Below are positions 23,697-32,275 of a stretch of DNA of 64,000 nt, one piece after another. Source of the stretch: Hymenobacter nivis (GTDB lineage Bacteria > Bacteroidota > Bacteroidia > Cytophagales > Hymenobacteraceae). The notes beneath the pieces were generated by a model. It saw only the letters and a program-made list of their open reading frames with translations, ran no database searches and had not been told where the DNA came from. The first letter of the stretch is position 1. Each line of letters opens with the position of its first letter. The stretch lies in contig NZ_CP029145.1 of NCBI RefSeq assembly GCF_003149515.1, positions 930,001 to 994,000 of the forward strand, read 5' to 3'. Both the position numbers and the translations under genes were made by a program.

Positions 23697-24643
23697 GAAG
23701 CTGCTTAGAAAGCAGAAAGGACCTCCAAAAAAAGGGCAAGATTTGAGTTGTAACACTCTTTTTCCTCGCACTTTGTGGAAGTTCTGCCCCAAGATATCAT
23801 CCGCACCTGGACTCCGCCCTCGCTCACCTTTCCCACGCAAGGCCGGCCCTCCGCCGTGGACCCGACCGAACGCGTGGAAGTCATTTTGCACAAGCTCAAG
23901 ACCGGCTGCCAGTGGCGTTTTCTGCCTGTCAAACAGTTTTTGCGGGGGTTTCCCGTACATGGCAAGGCGTGTATGCCCGTTTCAATACCTGGCGTAAAGA
24001 CGGCTCGTGGCAGCGCATGTGGCTCCACTTGCTGCGCCAGAACAAGGCCTACCTCGACTGCTCCAGCGTCCAACCCGACGGCAGCCACACGCCGGCCAAA
24101 AATGGGGGCGCGGCCATCGGCTACCAGGCCCGCAAACGGGCCCGCACCACCACGGTCCTGTTCCTGGCCGACAACCAGGGCCAGCCCCTGGCCTGCGCCA
24201 CCCCGCAGGCGAACAACCACCACGACAGCTACCACTTAAGCGAGTTGTTTACTGAACTTTGTACGCTACTGGAAGCGGCTGACATCCCCCTTAAGGACTT
24301 GTCTATCAACGCGGATAGTACCTTCGATACCCAAGCGTTTCGCCAGGCATGTGCCGAGTGCGACATCGGGGCCAACATCGCCCGCAACCAGCGGGTAGCG
24401 GATTGGCAGACCAACGACGGCACCTTTTTCGACCCCGAACTTTACCGGCGCCGCACCGTCGTGGAACATGCCAATGCCTGGTTCGACAGCTTCAAAACCT
24501 TGCTCGTGCGCGACGAGACCAGCGTCGGTAATTGGTCCGCCTGGCACTGGATGGCCTTCGCCGTACTGTTTTTGCGAAAAATTAACCAAAAGCCGACTAA
24601 CTTAAAACAGCTTCAATGTCTAAGAAGCTGTTTTAAGTTAGTC
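23697..24643 (+). mobile_element. IS5-type insertion sequence (ends approximate)
   Basis: Contains a two-frame IS5/IS427-type transposase. A GAAGCTG-starting end lies near 23697; a CAGCTTC-ending, TIR-like sequence lies at 24595-24614, and the same 20 bases return inverted at 24624-24643; a further related copy lies near 24810. Because these ends are only partly alike, exact borders and target duplication cannot be fixed by eye. Confidence 0.55.
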
Positions 24644-24691
24644 ACATTCAAAAAAAGCTGCTGGTGTATCAATGAGGTGCTTCCGCAGTAA
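23775..24691 (+). CDS. IS5-family transposase needing a -1 frameshift
   Basis: The N-terminal part (GTG start, MEVLPQDIIRTWTPP through TGCQWRFLPVKQF) is read in one frame and the rest (TWQGVYARFNTWRKDGSWQRMW onward) in the -1 frame. The switch fits near 23937-23945 at a GTTTTTG stretch. DDE residues: D in VQPDGSHTP, D in NADSTFD, E in VVEHANAWFD. IS5 members of the IS427 group are known to use frameshifting, so this may be programmed rather than decay, but a mutation cannot be excluded. The last 30 or so codons read through the TIR hairpin and may not be native. Confidence 0.65.
24595..24643. repeat. 20-bp perfect inverted repeat at the IS5 right end
   Basis: Arms 24595-24614 and 24624-24643 (GACTAACTTAAAACAGCTTC and complement) around 9 bases. 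Could be the IS end abutting the end of a second copy, or a terminator. Confidence 0.7.
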
Positions 24692-24871
24692 ACGTTGCGG
24701 CTAATGGGCCAACTTTATGCCAAGCAAGGGCCAGCGGCTGGGTTGAAGGGCAGGCGAAAAATATCTTTTATTTGAAAATCAGTTAGTTAATTTAAAAAAG
24801 CTAGCTTAAACAGCTTCTAATGCTTTGTGACAAATAAAAGCAGTGTTGAGCTTCTTTTTCAAGCGAATTAT

Positions 24872-24943
24872 ATGGATACTTTCGATTTTCCAGAAACAAT
24901 CCGGGGCGAGCATGGTTTGGAGGTGCTGTTTGCAGGGACGTAA
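24872..24943 (+). CDS. Tiny ORF of 23 codons
   Basis: MDTFDFPETIRGEHGLEVLF and three more residues, ATG to TAA, in AT-rich DNA. I do not recognise it; it could be a real small peptide or the end of a lost gene. It precedes two small membrane ORFs on the same strand. Confidence 0.25.
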   Translation: MDTFDFPETIRGEHGLEVLFAGT

Positions 24944-24975
24944 CTAGCAATAAAATCATTATTTTCGAGCGAGCC

Positions 24976-25155
24976 ATGCTAAAAAGATTTAGATTGTCAG
25001 AATTAATCATTCTGTCTCTAGCCGTATTTTTGATATTCGTATCGGAGTACTACTACTTGGTCTTAAAGGACCATGACCGGGCGATATTTATGGGGTTATG
25101 GCCCCCAACTATGATATTGTTTCTTGTATACCTTAATCTGAAAAAACAGCAATAA
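24976..25155 (+). CDS. Small two-helix membrane protein (59 aa)
   Basis: 59 residues with a basic start (MLKRFRLSE), a hydrophobic helix (LIILSLAVFLIFVSEYYYLVL), a short charged turn (KDHDRA) and a second helix (IFMGLWPPTMILFLVYLNL) ending in KKQQ. The positive-inside pattern puts both ends in the cytosol. AT-rich compared with the chromosome. An 8-base near match to the -7 box (TATTTTCG) lies about 10 bases upstream. Its stop is one base before the ATG of the next small ORF, so the two look like an operon. No family recognised. Confidence 0.5.
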   Translation: MLKRFRLSELIILSLAVFLIFVSEYYYLVLKDHDRAIFMGLWPPTMILFLVYLNLKKQQ

Positions 25156-25156
25156 T

Positions 25157-25294
25157 ATGGATAACGTAGATATTCTTATATTTACTGTCTTGGTCGTTCC
25201 ATCGTTCATGGTTTTTGTATTTCTTACCATCAGGGAGTTTGGTAAAGCCAGCGATGACAGTTTTAAACCCGAATCTGATAAGCGGCTCTCTTAA
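25157..25294 (+). CDS. Small single-helix membrane protein (45 aa)
   Basis: 45 residues: one N-terminal hydrophobic helix (ILIFTVLVVPSFMVFVFLTI) then a charged tail (REFGKASDDSFKPESDKRLS). Starts one base after the previous stop (TAATATG), suggesting coupled translation with the 59-residue protein. Function unknown; size and layout recall small accessory subunits of membrane complexes, but no partner complex is encoded nearby. Confidence 0.45.
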   Translation: MDNVDILIFTVLVVPSFMVFVFLTIREFGKASDDSFKPESDKRLS

Positions 25295-25905
25295 CTGCTT
25301 ATCAGCGATGGGGGGATAGAAAAAAGATGGCCATGCTCATGAAGCCGGGTGTTGCTAAATGAACGGGGTAAAAAAACCAACTCGGCGCTACGCGAGTCCG
25401 CCCGGTGGCAGTTAAGTTGCAATCAGGTTCATCTCAGACGGAGTTCTCGCTGGCAGGGGCTGGTCGGAAAAGTTATGTTCGCCGTGCAAGGGTTCTTCTT
25501 GGGGTCCTCTCAGTAAGCGGAAACATAGCACGTTAAGTCTTCCAAAACAGCCTCCTGCGCACTGTCAAGGGCTTGTTAAAATGCGGGTTTTTCTGTATAC
25601 CTACGTGCTGAGTCAGGGGAACCCGACCGAAACTATTGGTAAGGCTCCAAAAAGTGTACAACTAACTGGTTCAGCCATCAAAGTACTGTAAAGACCGGCA
25701 AGTGAATAAGGAATCTGTTCTGTCCCGGCCGCCCGTAGCCAGCCGTGGCGAACGATTAAAGATGGCCTTTCCTATTCATCTCCCTTGACGTGCGATATCC
25801 TCCGAATTCTGACCGGACTCCAAATAGGGCAAAACCACTGACTCTGTCCTATTAGCTACCGGAGACTGTGTAAGGCGCTTCCCCCAGCGGGCTGGCTTGG
25901 GTGGG
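25295..25905. other. Intergenic, no gene seen
   Basis: About 610 bases with no convincing ORF, RNA or repeat in either strand. Mixed composition, bounded by small membrane ORFs and a gene remnant; likely debris of the accessory region. Confidence 0.5.
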
Positions 25906-26085
25906 CTAGGACCAGGCCAGCCCGCTGATGAGGCCCGTCAGGACTATTTTAAATCCCCTATAGAACTGGTAGAAGGGCCAGCTGTCCTGAATCACCAGTA
26001 ATATAATGCTGGTGTATAGGAGCCCCAGTCCGAAGTTTAGCCACCGGGTTAGGCGAGCGGGGAGCAGTAGCGTGAGGGCCAGCAA
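25906..26085 (-). pseudogene. C-terminal remnant of a DUF6326-like membrane protein
   Basis: An open frame of about 59 codons ending at TAG 25906-25908. It reads LLALTLLLPARLTRWLNFGL, then a helix with YTSIILLVIQDSWPFYQFYR and a last helix KIVLTGLISGLAW. The Arg-rich loop, aromatic centre and helix order recall the C-terminal half of small DUF6326-type proteins; that match is from memory and tentative. The frame begins immediately after a TAG at the point where decayed transposase sequence ends, so the front half was lost at the insertion junction. Confidence 0.45.
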
Positions 26086-26811
26086 CTAGTTGGTAATGAA
26101 TCATTTAATGTCACCGTTTGTGGCCACTAGCTTGAATAATTTCACCCCAAACGGCACCTCTTGCAGGCGCACTTCCACGCCCTTGCTCCAGCCCGGAGCA
26201 GGTGGTTCGAGCGAATCCAACTTTTGGCACCCGGTTTCTTTGCTCAAATTCACGAACCGGTTGCTTTTCAGGGTCGTGAAAAACATCCGACCGGCCCGAT
26301 GAACCTTTTTCAGATCCGTGCTGCCCGCATACCAGGAATCAAATAAAATGGTGCGCGCCAGCAACTTGCCCTCTGCTGCTACCTGCTGGAACATGTCCAG
26401 AAAATGGTCGTTTGTGGTCTTCGTATCTTGGTCCGGCGCGTAAGGCCGAAAATCCAGGAGTACAAAATCGCCGCCACCGCCGCTGCTGTATACCGAATTG
26501 ACCGGGCCAATCCCGGTGGCCATGCCGTGCACGTTGCCGGAGTGTTGACGCTTGGCTACTGCGATGGACTTACGATAGCGCTTGTCTTGCACGCTATCGT
26601 CCACCACCAGAAAAGCTCCCGGTGAATCGGAGAGCAGCGGTAGTACGAGCTGACGCAATTAACTAGAAGAAAACTGATTACCGCGCAAGAACCGATTCAC
26701 CTGGTCGTGACTGACGTCGGGCAGATGCGCCGCTAGATGCGTACACGTGTAGTTTCTTGGCGTACTCAGTAGGTAATCTGCGCACTTGCTTTGTGTGAGC
26801 AGGGTGGGCAT
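26086..26811 (-). pseudogene. Decayed IS701/DDE_5-type transposase
   Basis: Starting at ATG 26811 (MPTLLTQSKCADYLLSTP, then DVSHDQVNRFLRG), the frame meets TAA near 26659, continues in the same frame with FLVVDDSVQDKRY, VHGMATGIG, ILFDSWYAGSTDLKKVHRAG and FFTTLKSNR, then meets TGA near 26101 where a Trp codon is expected. The DDE core (VVDDS, LFDSWY) is recognisable. Two in-frame stops and a missing C-terminus show it is dead. It joins directly to the membrane-protein remnant. Confidence 0.75.
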
Positions 26812-26853
26812 TTTTTGCCTGATTTACCTCTGACTGCGTAAGTCCTAGCTTGG

Positions 26854-27429
26854 TTACAGAGTTGCCTGCTTCGTATTTCGGCGGTTGGTTTCGGAAACGG
26901 CCACTGGTTGGGGCGGCCGAACCGGTGACAGCCGGCCCACCAACAGCCACAGGGTCAGGGCTCCCTCCCCCACCAGCCCGGAAACCATCGGGTACGGGGC
27001 CACGTGGTGCACGAGCCAAGGGGAGAAAAACGTCAGCCAGCCCAGGCCGGAGAAGGCTAGTAGCCCGCCGAGCCAAGCCGGCAGTAACTGGGAGCGCCAG
27101 ATAAGGTAGCTCAGTAGCAGGCAGTAGCCGCCGAAGAAAACCAGGTAGTTGACGTCTACGGGACTGCGCCCCAGCGCATCCAATATCCCCAGTAGACACC
27201 CCGCTAGGCTGAGACCAGCTGCCAACCTGCAAACCAGGGGGTTGACCGCTACCAGCAAGCGGTACATAAACAGCGTGACCCCTAGATAGAAGCCAAACGA
27301 AAGCAGTGTGGCCAGCGTGCTGGCACGCGGGGCAGCCAGCAGCGCCCCCACCATGCCCGTGACGATAGTAAGCAAATAGCAGCCGCCGGCTAGGCGAGCG
27401 GTGGTAGGCAGCGAACGAGTGAGCATCAT
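26854..27429 (-). CDS. DUF4386-type multipass membrane protein
   Basis: 191 residues with six hydrophobic helices: ARLAGGCYLLTIVTGMVGALL, ASTLATLLSFGFYLGVTLFMYRLLV, LVCRLAAGLSLAGCLLGIL, VNYLVFFGGYCLLLSYLIW, LLPAWLGGLLAFSGLGWLTFF and a last one near VGEGALTLWLLVG. Layout and the opening RLAG-Y match DUF4386, a family of unknown function. It is the only intact non-transposon gene between the decayed IS copies and lies 43 bases from the pseudogene. Adjacent ATGs at 27429 and 27426 are both possible starts. Confidence 0.75.
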   Translation of the reverse strand: MMLTRSLPTTARLAGGCYLLTIVTGMVGALLAAPRASTLATLLSFGFYLGVTLFMYRLLVAVNPLVCRLAAGLSLAGCLLGILDALGRSPVDVNYLVFFGGYCLLLSYLIWRSQLLPAWLGGLLAFSGLGWLTFFSPWLVHHVAPYPMVSGLVGEGALTLWLLVGRLSPVRPPQPVAVSETNRRNTKQATL

Positions 27430-28024
27430 ACGCAGCGTGACAGGAGGTGAGAGGAAAAATGACCGCGCACCAGCGCTGAACAGCTGGCACCGGACGGAAC
27501 GCCAGATGCGGTATGAAGACCAGCGGTTGCCTGGACCGGAAAAAGGAGAGCAGGGCGCTATGCTTAGCGCGTTTTAGCGGATTTGTCGAACAGTGGCTCA
27601 GCACTAGCTTTTTTAAGCCTAGAATGGTAAGCAGCAAACCCGGGAGTGAATGTGCTTTGGCGTGTTTGCCCGTTTTCAGGTCGTGGGCAAACTTAGGGTC
27701 TGTTAAAATTTACGGATAAGGTGTCGAATACTGGACAAATACAAAGTGGCTTCGGCGCTGCTCGTTTCACATTCGTGGCCTTGGTTAAAAGCTTGTTCCA
27801 AAAGGCGCATTTGCCCGCTGCCTGAAGGCGATAAATGGATAATTGAGCACGAAAAAGACCCTTTTTGGGTACCAGTGAGCCTATTGTTAGCTCAGGCCCT
27901 CACCTGGTAAAAAAGCGGTATCCGAGGTTTACTCGATTAAAGTACCGTTTAGGTGCTGCTAATGGCTTTCCAGTACGCAACATACGAGTCAACTAAGTAA
28001 CCGGCCATAATTATCTGCATAATG
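27430..28024. other. Intergenic, no gene seen
   Basis: About 600 bases between the DUF4386 gene and an IS630 remnant. Short ORFs present have no recognisable protein features. Possibly worn transposon DNA. Confidence 0.45.
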
Positions 28025-28217
28025 TTAGGGGGTAAACTGGATAGTATATTTCGAGCCGGCGCGGTCAAGAATGTACCAGACGGCGGTCCTGAGGGTCTTG
28101 AAATCAGCGTAGGCTTCGGGGCGGCGCCACTCGTATTTTATCTTGCGCCAGCGGGTTTCGATTTTAGTGAGGTGGGGCCTACTGCTGAGTCAGCGAAGTT
28201 GACTAACAGAATACAGG
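28025..28217 (-). pseudogene. C-terminal remnant of an IS630-type transposase
   Basis: Minus-strand frame ending at TAA 28025-28027 reads GPHLTKIETRWRKIKYEW, then RRPEAYADFKTLRTAVWYIL and GSKYTIQFTP. This matches the end of IS630 transposases, where PHLN-IE-LWRKIKYEW holds the last catalytic Glu. The upstream part is missing; the intact IS630-type element begins right beside it, probably inserted into or next to the older copy. Confidence 0.65.
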
Positions 28218-29401
28218 TAGTTTAGGTTGGCCTGGTATGGCCCGACCAATCACTCCTTTTATCCTAGCGGCCGCCGACCAGGCTGCCCTCGAAAACTTCA
28301 CCCGCACGGGCTGCCGCCCGGTGCGGGCCGTACGCCGCGCCCAGGCCCTGTTGGCCTTAGCTACGGGCATCGGCCAACAGGCGGCCGGTAAGGCCATCGG
28401 CCTGAGTCGGCAGACCGTCAGTGAGCTGCGCCGCCGCTACGAAGCGGGCGGCTGGGAGCTCGCGCTATCTGAGGCCCCGCGTAGTGGCACGCCCCCACGC
28501 TTCGACGGGCCCCAGCGGGCCGCCCTCACCGCTCTGGCCTGCACCCCGGCCCCGGTAGGCCACAGCCGCTGGACGTTGCGTTTGCTCGCCGACAAAGCCG
28601 TGGAGCTGGAACTGGTGGAAACTATTTCCCACGAGACGGTGAGCCAGGTGCTCAAAAAAACGAGTTGCCGCCTCACCGCCAGCAGCACTGGTGCCTGGGG
28701 GCGGTGAACGCCGCCTTCGTAGCCCGGATGGAGGACGTACTGGCCGTCTACGAACGGCCTTATGACGCGCGTTTTCCCGTTGTCTGCTTCGATGAGCGGC
28801 CCTGCGTGCTCCACGGCCAGCCCGTCGAACCGCTGGCCCCGGTGCCAGCCCAACCGGCGGTGGGCAAGCAACCGGCCAAAGCCGGGCGGCCCCGCCGCGA
28901 GAGCAACACCTACGTGCGCCAGGGCACGGCTTGCCTGCTGGCCGCCTTCGAGCCGGGCACGGGCCAGCGCCTGGTCGAGGTCTCCGCCCGCCGCACCGGG
29001 GCCGACTACTGCCGCTTTATGCAGCAACTGGCCGCTCACTACCCGCAGGCCGAGAAAATCGTGTTGATGCAGGACAATCTCAACACCCACACCGATGCCG
29101 TCTTCTATCAGCACCTGCCGGCGGCCGAAGCGCGGGTGCTAGCCGCTCGCTTCGAGGTGCATTACACGCCTAAAAATGCCTCCTGGCTCAACATGGTCGA
29201 ACTCGAACGCTCGGCCATCGCCCGCCAGTGCCTGCACCAGCGCATCCCCACGCAAGACGAACTCACGGCCCACGTCGCCGCTTGCGTGGCTGAGCGTAAT
29301 GCGGCGCGGGCCACCGTAAAATGGCAGTTCACCCTCGAAAAAGCCCGCGTCAAACTCGACCGACACTATCGGAAAATTAGGGCAGCTAATTTGCCTGACT
29401 A
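28212..29401 (+). mobile_element. IS630-type insertion sequence (ends approximate)
   Basis: About 1.19 kb around an apparently complete two-frame transposase. Possible ends: CAGGTAGTTTAGGTT from 28214, preceded by TA, and its weak complement AGCTAATTTGCCTG ending at 29397, followed by ACTA. IS630 elements insert at TA. The ends are only partly alike, so borders are tentative. Confidence 0.6.
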
Positions 29402-29402
29402 A
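28237..29402 (+). CDS. IS630-family transposase with -1 shift at an A7 run
   Basis: The first frame (28237-28707) encodes the helix-turn-helix half: AGKAIGLSRQTVSELRRRYEAGGWELAL, through SHETVSQVLKK. At CTCAAAAAAACG (about 28652-28663) a -1 slip continues as KNELPPHRQQHWCLGAVNAAFVARMEDVL, the expected sequence, to 29402. DDE residues: D in VVCFDERP, D in VLMQDNLNTH, E in MVELERSAIARQC. An A7 run in frame as A-AAA-AAA is a classical slippery site and IS630 relatives use frameshifting, so the element may be active. A plain indel is the alternative. Confidence 0.75.
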
Positions 29403-29405
29403 GCA

Positions 29406-29690
29406 CTAGTAAGCAGTTAAATAAGGTGCAGGTCTTGGTCTTTCCATGCCGCCAGGCGGGCCTGGCAATCCCCCGCGTGGTGGAATGCGGGCATTGTCGG
29501 GGACGAGGACGGTGGGGCGGCTACGGGTGGCGGCCCAGGCATCGAGCGTATCGATGACGTGGGCCGCGTCGAGGCGGTCTACGCGGGCCGTGGCGGGCAA
29601 GTCGTTGGTGGGGGCGTTGTAGCAGCTCAGCACGTTGAAGCGCATGCCTCAGTCGTGGGCTTGGTCATTTCGGGTGCTTACCACGGCTGG
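29406..29690 (-). pseudogene. Remnant of a second IS630-type transposase
   Basis: Minus-strand frame reads NDQAHD, a TGA where Trp is expected, then GMRFNVLSCYNAPTNDL, RLDAAHVIDTLDAWAA and RPTVLVPDNARI, the central part of an IS630 DDE domain including the second Asp. The rest past DNARI is scrambled. Stop codon and truncation mark it as dead; different in sequence from the intact element beside it. Confidence 0.65.
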
Positions 29691-29885
29691 AATTATGGCT
29701 GGGCCGAGCGGTTTTCTCGTCGCCACGGGCCTGGCCACGGCGTTCTACAAAGCCTGCCCAAAACCCGCGCCCCGGTAGGTCCGAGGAGCACTTTCGACCC
29801 GCCCGCCGACCGCCGCCGCGGCTACGGAATAGTCCCCCCGGCCGCCAGGTGCTTACTTTGGGGTTTTACGCGGCTTTTGCTTGCT

Positions 29886-30437
29886 ATGATTACGCTAGAA
29901 CCCTTCGGCCCCGCCGATTTTGCCCAGCTCATCGCCTGGATCGATACCGAGCAGCTGCTCAGCGCGTGGTGCGGCGCGCTCTTCGCCTTCCCGCTCACCC
30001 CCGACGATTTGGCCTGGTACATCCGCGGCGCCAACGACTTCGCCGCGCCCGACGTGTTCATTTACAAGGCAGTGGAGGTGGAAACCGGGCGCACGGTGGG
30101 CCACATCTCGCTGGGCAGCATCAGCGCCCGCGACCGGTCGGGGCGTATCACGCGGGTGTTGGTGGGGCCTGGCGCAGCGCGTGGCCGCGGCTACTGCGGG
30201 GCCATGGTACGGGCGCTGCTGCGCATTGGCTTCGAAGCGCTGGGGCTGCACCGCATCGGCCTGGGCGTGTACGACTTTAACCACGGCGCCATCCGCTGCT
30301 ACCGCGCCTGTGGCTTCCACACCGACGGCACCCTGCGCGACGTGGCCCGCCACGGCGATACGTACTGGAGCCTGGTGGAAATGAGCATCCTCGCCCCCGA
30401 GTGGCGCGCCCAGCAGGCCGTCCCGGCGGCCGGGTAG
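29886..30437 (+). CDS. GNAT-family N-acetyltransferase
   Basis: 183 residues from ATG 29886. GNAT fold: ITLEPFGPADFAQLIAWI at the start, GHISLGSISARDRSGRITRVLVGPGAARGRGYCGAMVRALLRIGF with the acetyl-CoA loop (R-G-R-G-Y), then LGLHRIGLGVYDFNHGAIRCYRACGFHTDG, the usual last strand. Resembles RimJ/RimL-type enzymes that acetylate an amine on a small molecule or protein N-terminus; substrate unknown. Single gene, converging on the GT9 gene. The long in-frame extension upstream runs into IS debris and is rejected. Confidence 0.87.
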   Translation: MITLEPFGPADFAQLIAWIDTEQLLSAWCGALFAFPLTPDDLAWYIRGANDFAAPDVFIYKAVEVETGRTVGHISLGSISARDRSGRITRVLVGPGAARGRGYCGAMVRALLRIGFEALGLHRIGLGVYDFNHGAIRCYRACGFHTDGTLRDVARHGDTYWSLVEMSILAPEWRAQQAVPAAG

Positions 30438-30459
30438 GGGCCCCGGCGGCGCAAGCCGG

Positions 30460-31569
30460 TCACGCGGCGGTGGGCGCGGGGAGTCCCAGCGCCTGCAAAA
30501 AGGGACGCAGCTGTGCCCAAGCGTCGGCAAACGGGATGTTTTTGATGGTGCTGGGGGCGATGATCCATTCGTAGTGGCTGCCGTAGGGGTACCAGTTGAG
30601 TTGGCCCACGCGCTCGGCCACGTACAACCCAAAGACGGGAATGCCGTAGGCCGCCGCCACGTGCACCGCTGCCGTGTCCGGCGACACCAGCACCGCCAGT
30701 TCGCCGATGACCGCCGCAAACTCGTCGAAGGACGCGGAACAAAATACGGGCGCTGGGTCCAGGGCCTTCGTTACCCGCTCCCGGTCGGCCGGGGACGCTA
30801 GTACCACGGGGGTCCAGCCGTCGGCCCGTAGCGCGTCGGCCAGGCGGCGGTAGTTGTCGACGCCCCAAAACCGCGAATCGCCGCCTGCGGACGTGTTGAG
30901 GCCGACGAAGCGGCTCGCACCCGGAAAGGCCGTGCGCAAAAAATCCTGCGCTTCCCGCGTGGCCGCTGCCGGGGCCCGGTAGGCCAGGCGCAGCGGCCCC
31001 GGGCACCCCGCCGGCCCGAACGCCTCCCCCAAGTGGGCCAAGCGTTCCACCACGTGGTGGCTGGCCGGGTCCAGGTCGGGCACCGGGTGCGTAAAGAGCG
31101 CGGCGTTGCGCTTGCGCAGGGATACCTTACAGGGGGCACTCAGCACCCCGGCCAGCAGGCTAACAGTGGTGGAGAGCTGCTCGTGCAAGTCGACGACCGC
31201 CGTGGGCCGGAACGCCTGGGCGTCCCGGCGCGCGCGCCACAAGCCCAGGGGCCCCTTGCGGTACACGACGACGTGGTCGACGCTGGGGTTGTTGGTAAAA
31301 ATAAAGTGGTTCTGAACGTCGGCGACGACGACTGTCCGGCAGCCGAAACGTTTCTTGATGGCCTGGATGCAGGGCGTGCTGACCAGCGCGTCGCCGATGC
31401 CGTTGAGCCGCAGAAACACCACGGTGTCGGCGGCCGTGAGGTGAACCGGGCCGTTTCCCACCCGGCCCCGGCGCAGGGCCAGGAACGCGTCGAGCGCCAG
31501 GTTCTTGAAAAAATGTTCCGCCCACTTTAGGCGGGCGGGGCGGCCAGGGGGCAACGAGGCTGGGGGCAT
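30460..31569 (-). CDS. Glycosyltransferase family 9 (heptosyltransferase-like)
   Basis: 369 residues from ATG 31569. GT-B enzyme of the ADP-heptose:LPS heptosyltransferase family. N-terminal domain: VVFLRLNGIGDALVSTPCIQAIKKRFG, the family's opening motif; C-terminal domain: FVGLNTSAGGDSRFW, LVSPDTAAVHVAAAYGIPVFGLYV with the SxDTAxxHxA signature, and YGSHYEWIIAP. Adds sugars to lipid A core or another surface glycan at the cytosolic face. Longer upstream extensions overlap the toxin-antitoxin region and are rejected. Likely single gene. Confidence 0.88.
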   Translation of the reverse strand: MPPASLPPGRPARLKWAEHFFKNLALDAFLALRRGRVGNGPVHLTAADTVVFLRLNGIGDALVSTPCIQAIKKRFGCRTVVVADVQNHFIFTNNPSVDHVVVYRKGPLGLWRARRDAQAFRPTAVVDLHEQLSTTVSLLAGVLSAPCKVSLRKRNAALFTHPVPDLDPASHHVVERLAHLGEAFGPAGCPGPLRLAYRAPAAATREAQDFLRTAFPGASRFVGLNTSAGGDSRFWGVDNYRRLADALRADGWTPVVLASPADRERVTKALDPAPVFCSASFDEFAAVIGELAVLVSPDTAAVHVAAAYGIPVFGLYVAERVGQLNWYPYGSHYEWIIAPSTIKNIPFADAWAQLRPFLQALGLPAPTAA

Positions 31570-31745
31570 CGGGCGGTGTGGGAAGGAGGGAGTAGCGGTG
31601 CCGCTTGGGCCCCGCGGTGGGATGATACCCGGCCCGGCCCGCACCCCTACGCGGGGCTCTTTTTTATTTTCCTGGTCGCCGCCTCCGCTTCTTTTCGCCC
31701 GTGGCCCGCACGCAGTTTGCCAGGGGAGGGGCCCCGAACCAAAAC

Positions 31746-31800
31746 GGAACATTTTCCCGTTGTTAGGGAAAATGTTCCCATCTTTGGGGAAATGCTTCCC
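31746..31800. promoter_or_regulatory. Palindromic operator and -7-like box before the Xre/ParS antitoxin
   Basis: Perfect 13-bp inverted repeat, arms 31746-31758 and 31766-31778 (GGAACATTTTCCC), followed at once by CATCTTTG (31779-31786, one base off TAnnTTTG) and a third related site GGGGAAATGCTTCCC (31786-31800). Layout suits autorepression by the antitoxin. Confidence 0.6.
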
Positions 31801-31809
31801 GCCGTTGCC

Positions 31810-32256
31810 ATGCCTGCCGCCGCTATTCATCCCCGCGCCGCCGTTTACTCTACCGCCTTGCTGAGCCTGGCCACCGCCGTGGCCGACCCCTACGCGCTGG
31901 TAATGGCGGCGCGCGCCGGCGTGCCGGCCAAAACGGCGTTCGATGTGGCCAGCGTGCTCCATCTCCGCGCCGATGAGCTGGCCGACCTGCTGCACACTAC
32001 CACCAAAACCCTGCGCACCTACCGCGAGGCCAAGAAGCGCCTCAACCCTGCCGCCAGTGAGCAGGTGCTCAAGCTGCTGGCCCTGGCCCGCCGCGGCGAA
32101 GAAGTGTTCGGGGCCCCGGCCGCGTTCCGGCGCTGGCTCAGCAAGCCCGCCTACGGCCTGGGGGCCCAGGTGCCGCTGGCGCTGCTCGAAACCAGCGGGG
32201 GCATTGACCTGGTAACGGAGGAAATCGACCGCATTGCCTACGGCGACCTGGCCTAG
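31810..32256 (+). CDS. Xre/MbcA/ParS-type antitoxin (DUF2384)
   Basis: 148 residues. N-terminal helices, a helix-turn-helix region (DVASVLHLRADELADLLHTTTKTLRTYREAKKRL) and the C-terminal toxin-binding part typical of DUF2384 (VLKLLALARRGEEVFGAPAAFRRWLSKPAYGLGAQVPLALLETSGGIDLVTEEIDRIAYGD). Partner of the RES toxin 19 bases downstream. In such systems the antitoxin represses its own operon through palindromes, and one is present at 31746-31778. ATG 31810 chosen; ATG 31792 is also in frame but lies inside the operator-like repeat. Confidence 0.9.
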   Translation: MPAAAIHPRAAVYSTALLSLATAVADPYALVMAARAGVPAKTAFDVASVLHLRADELADLLHTTTKTLRTYREAKKRLNPAASEQVLKLLALARRGEEVFGAPAAFRRWLSKPAYGLGAQVPLALLETSGGIDLVTEEIDRIAYGDLA

Positions 32257-32275
32257 CCGTCCCAGCAGCGCCGCC

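Noticed and set aside
29559..29885. In-frame extension of the GNAT gene
   Set aside because: It runs through IS630 debris; the GNAT domain begins at ATG 29886.
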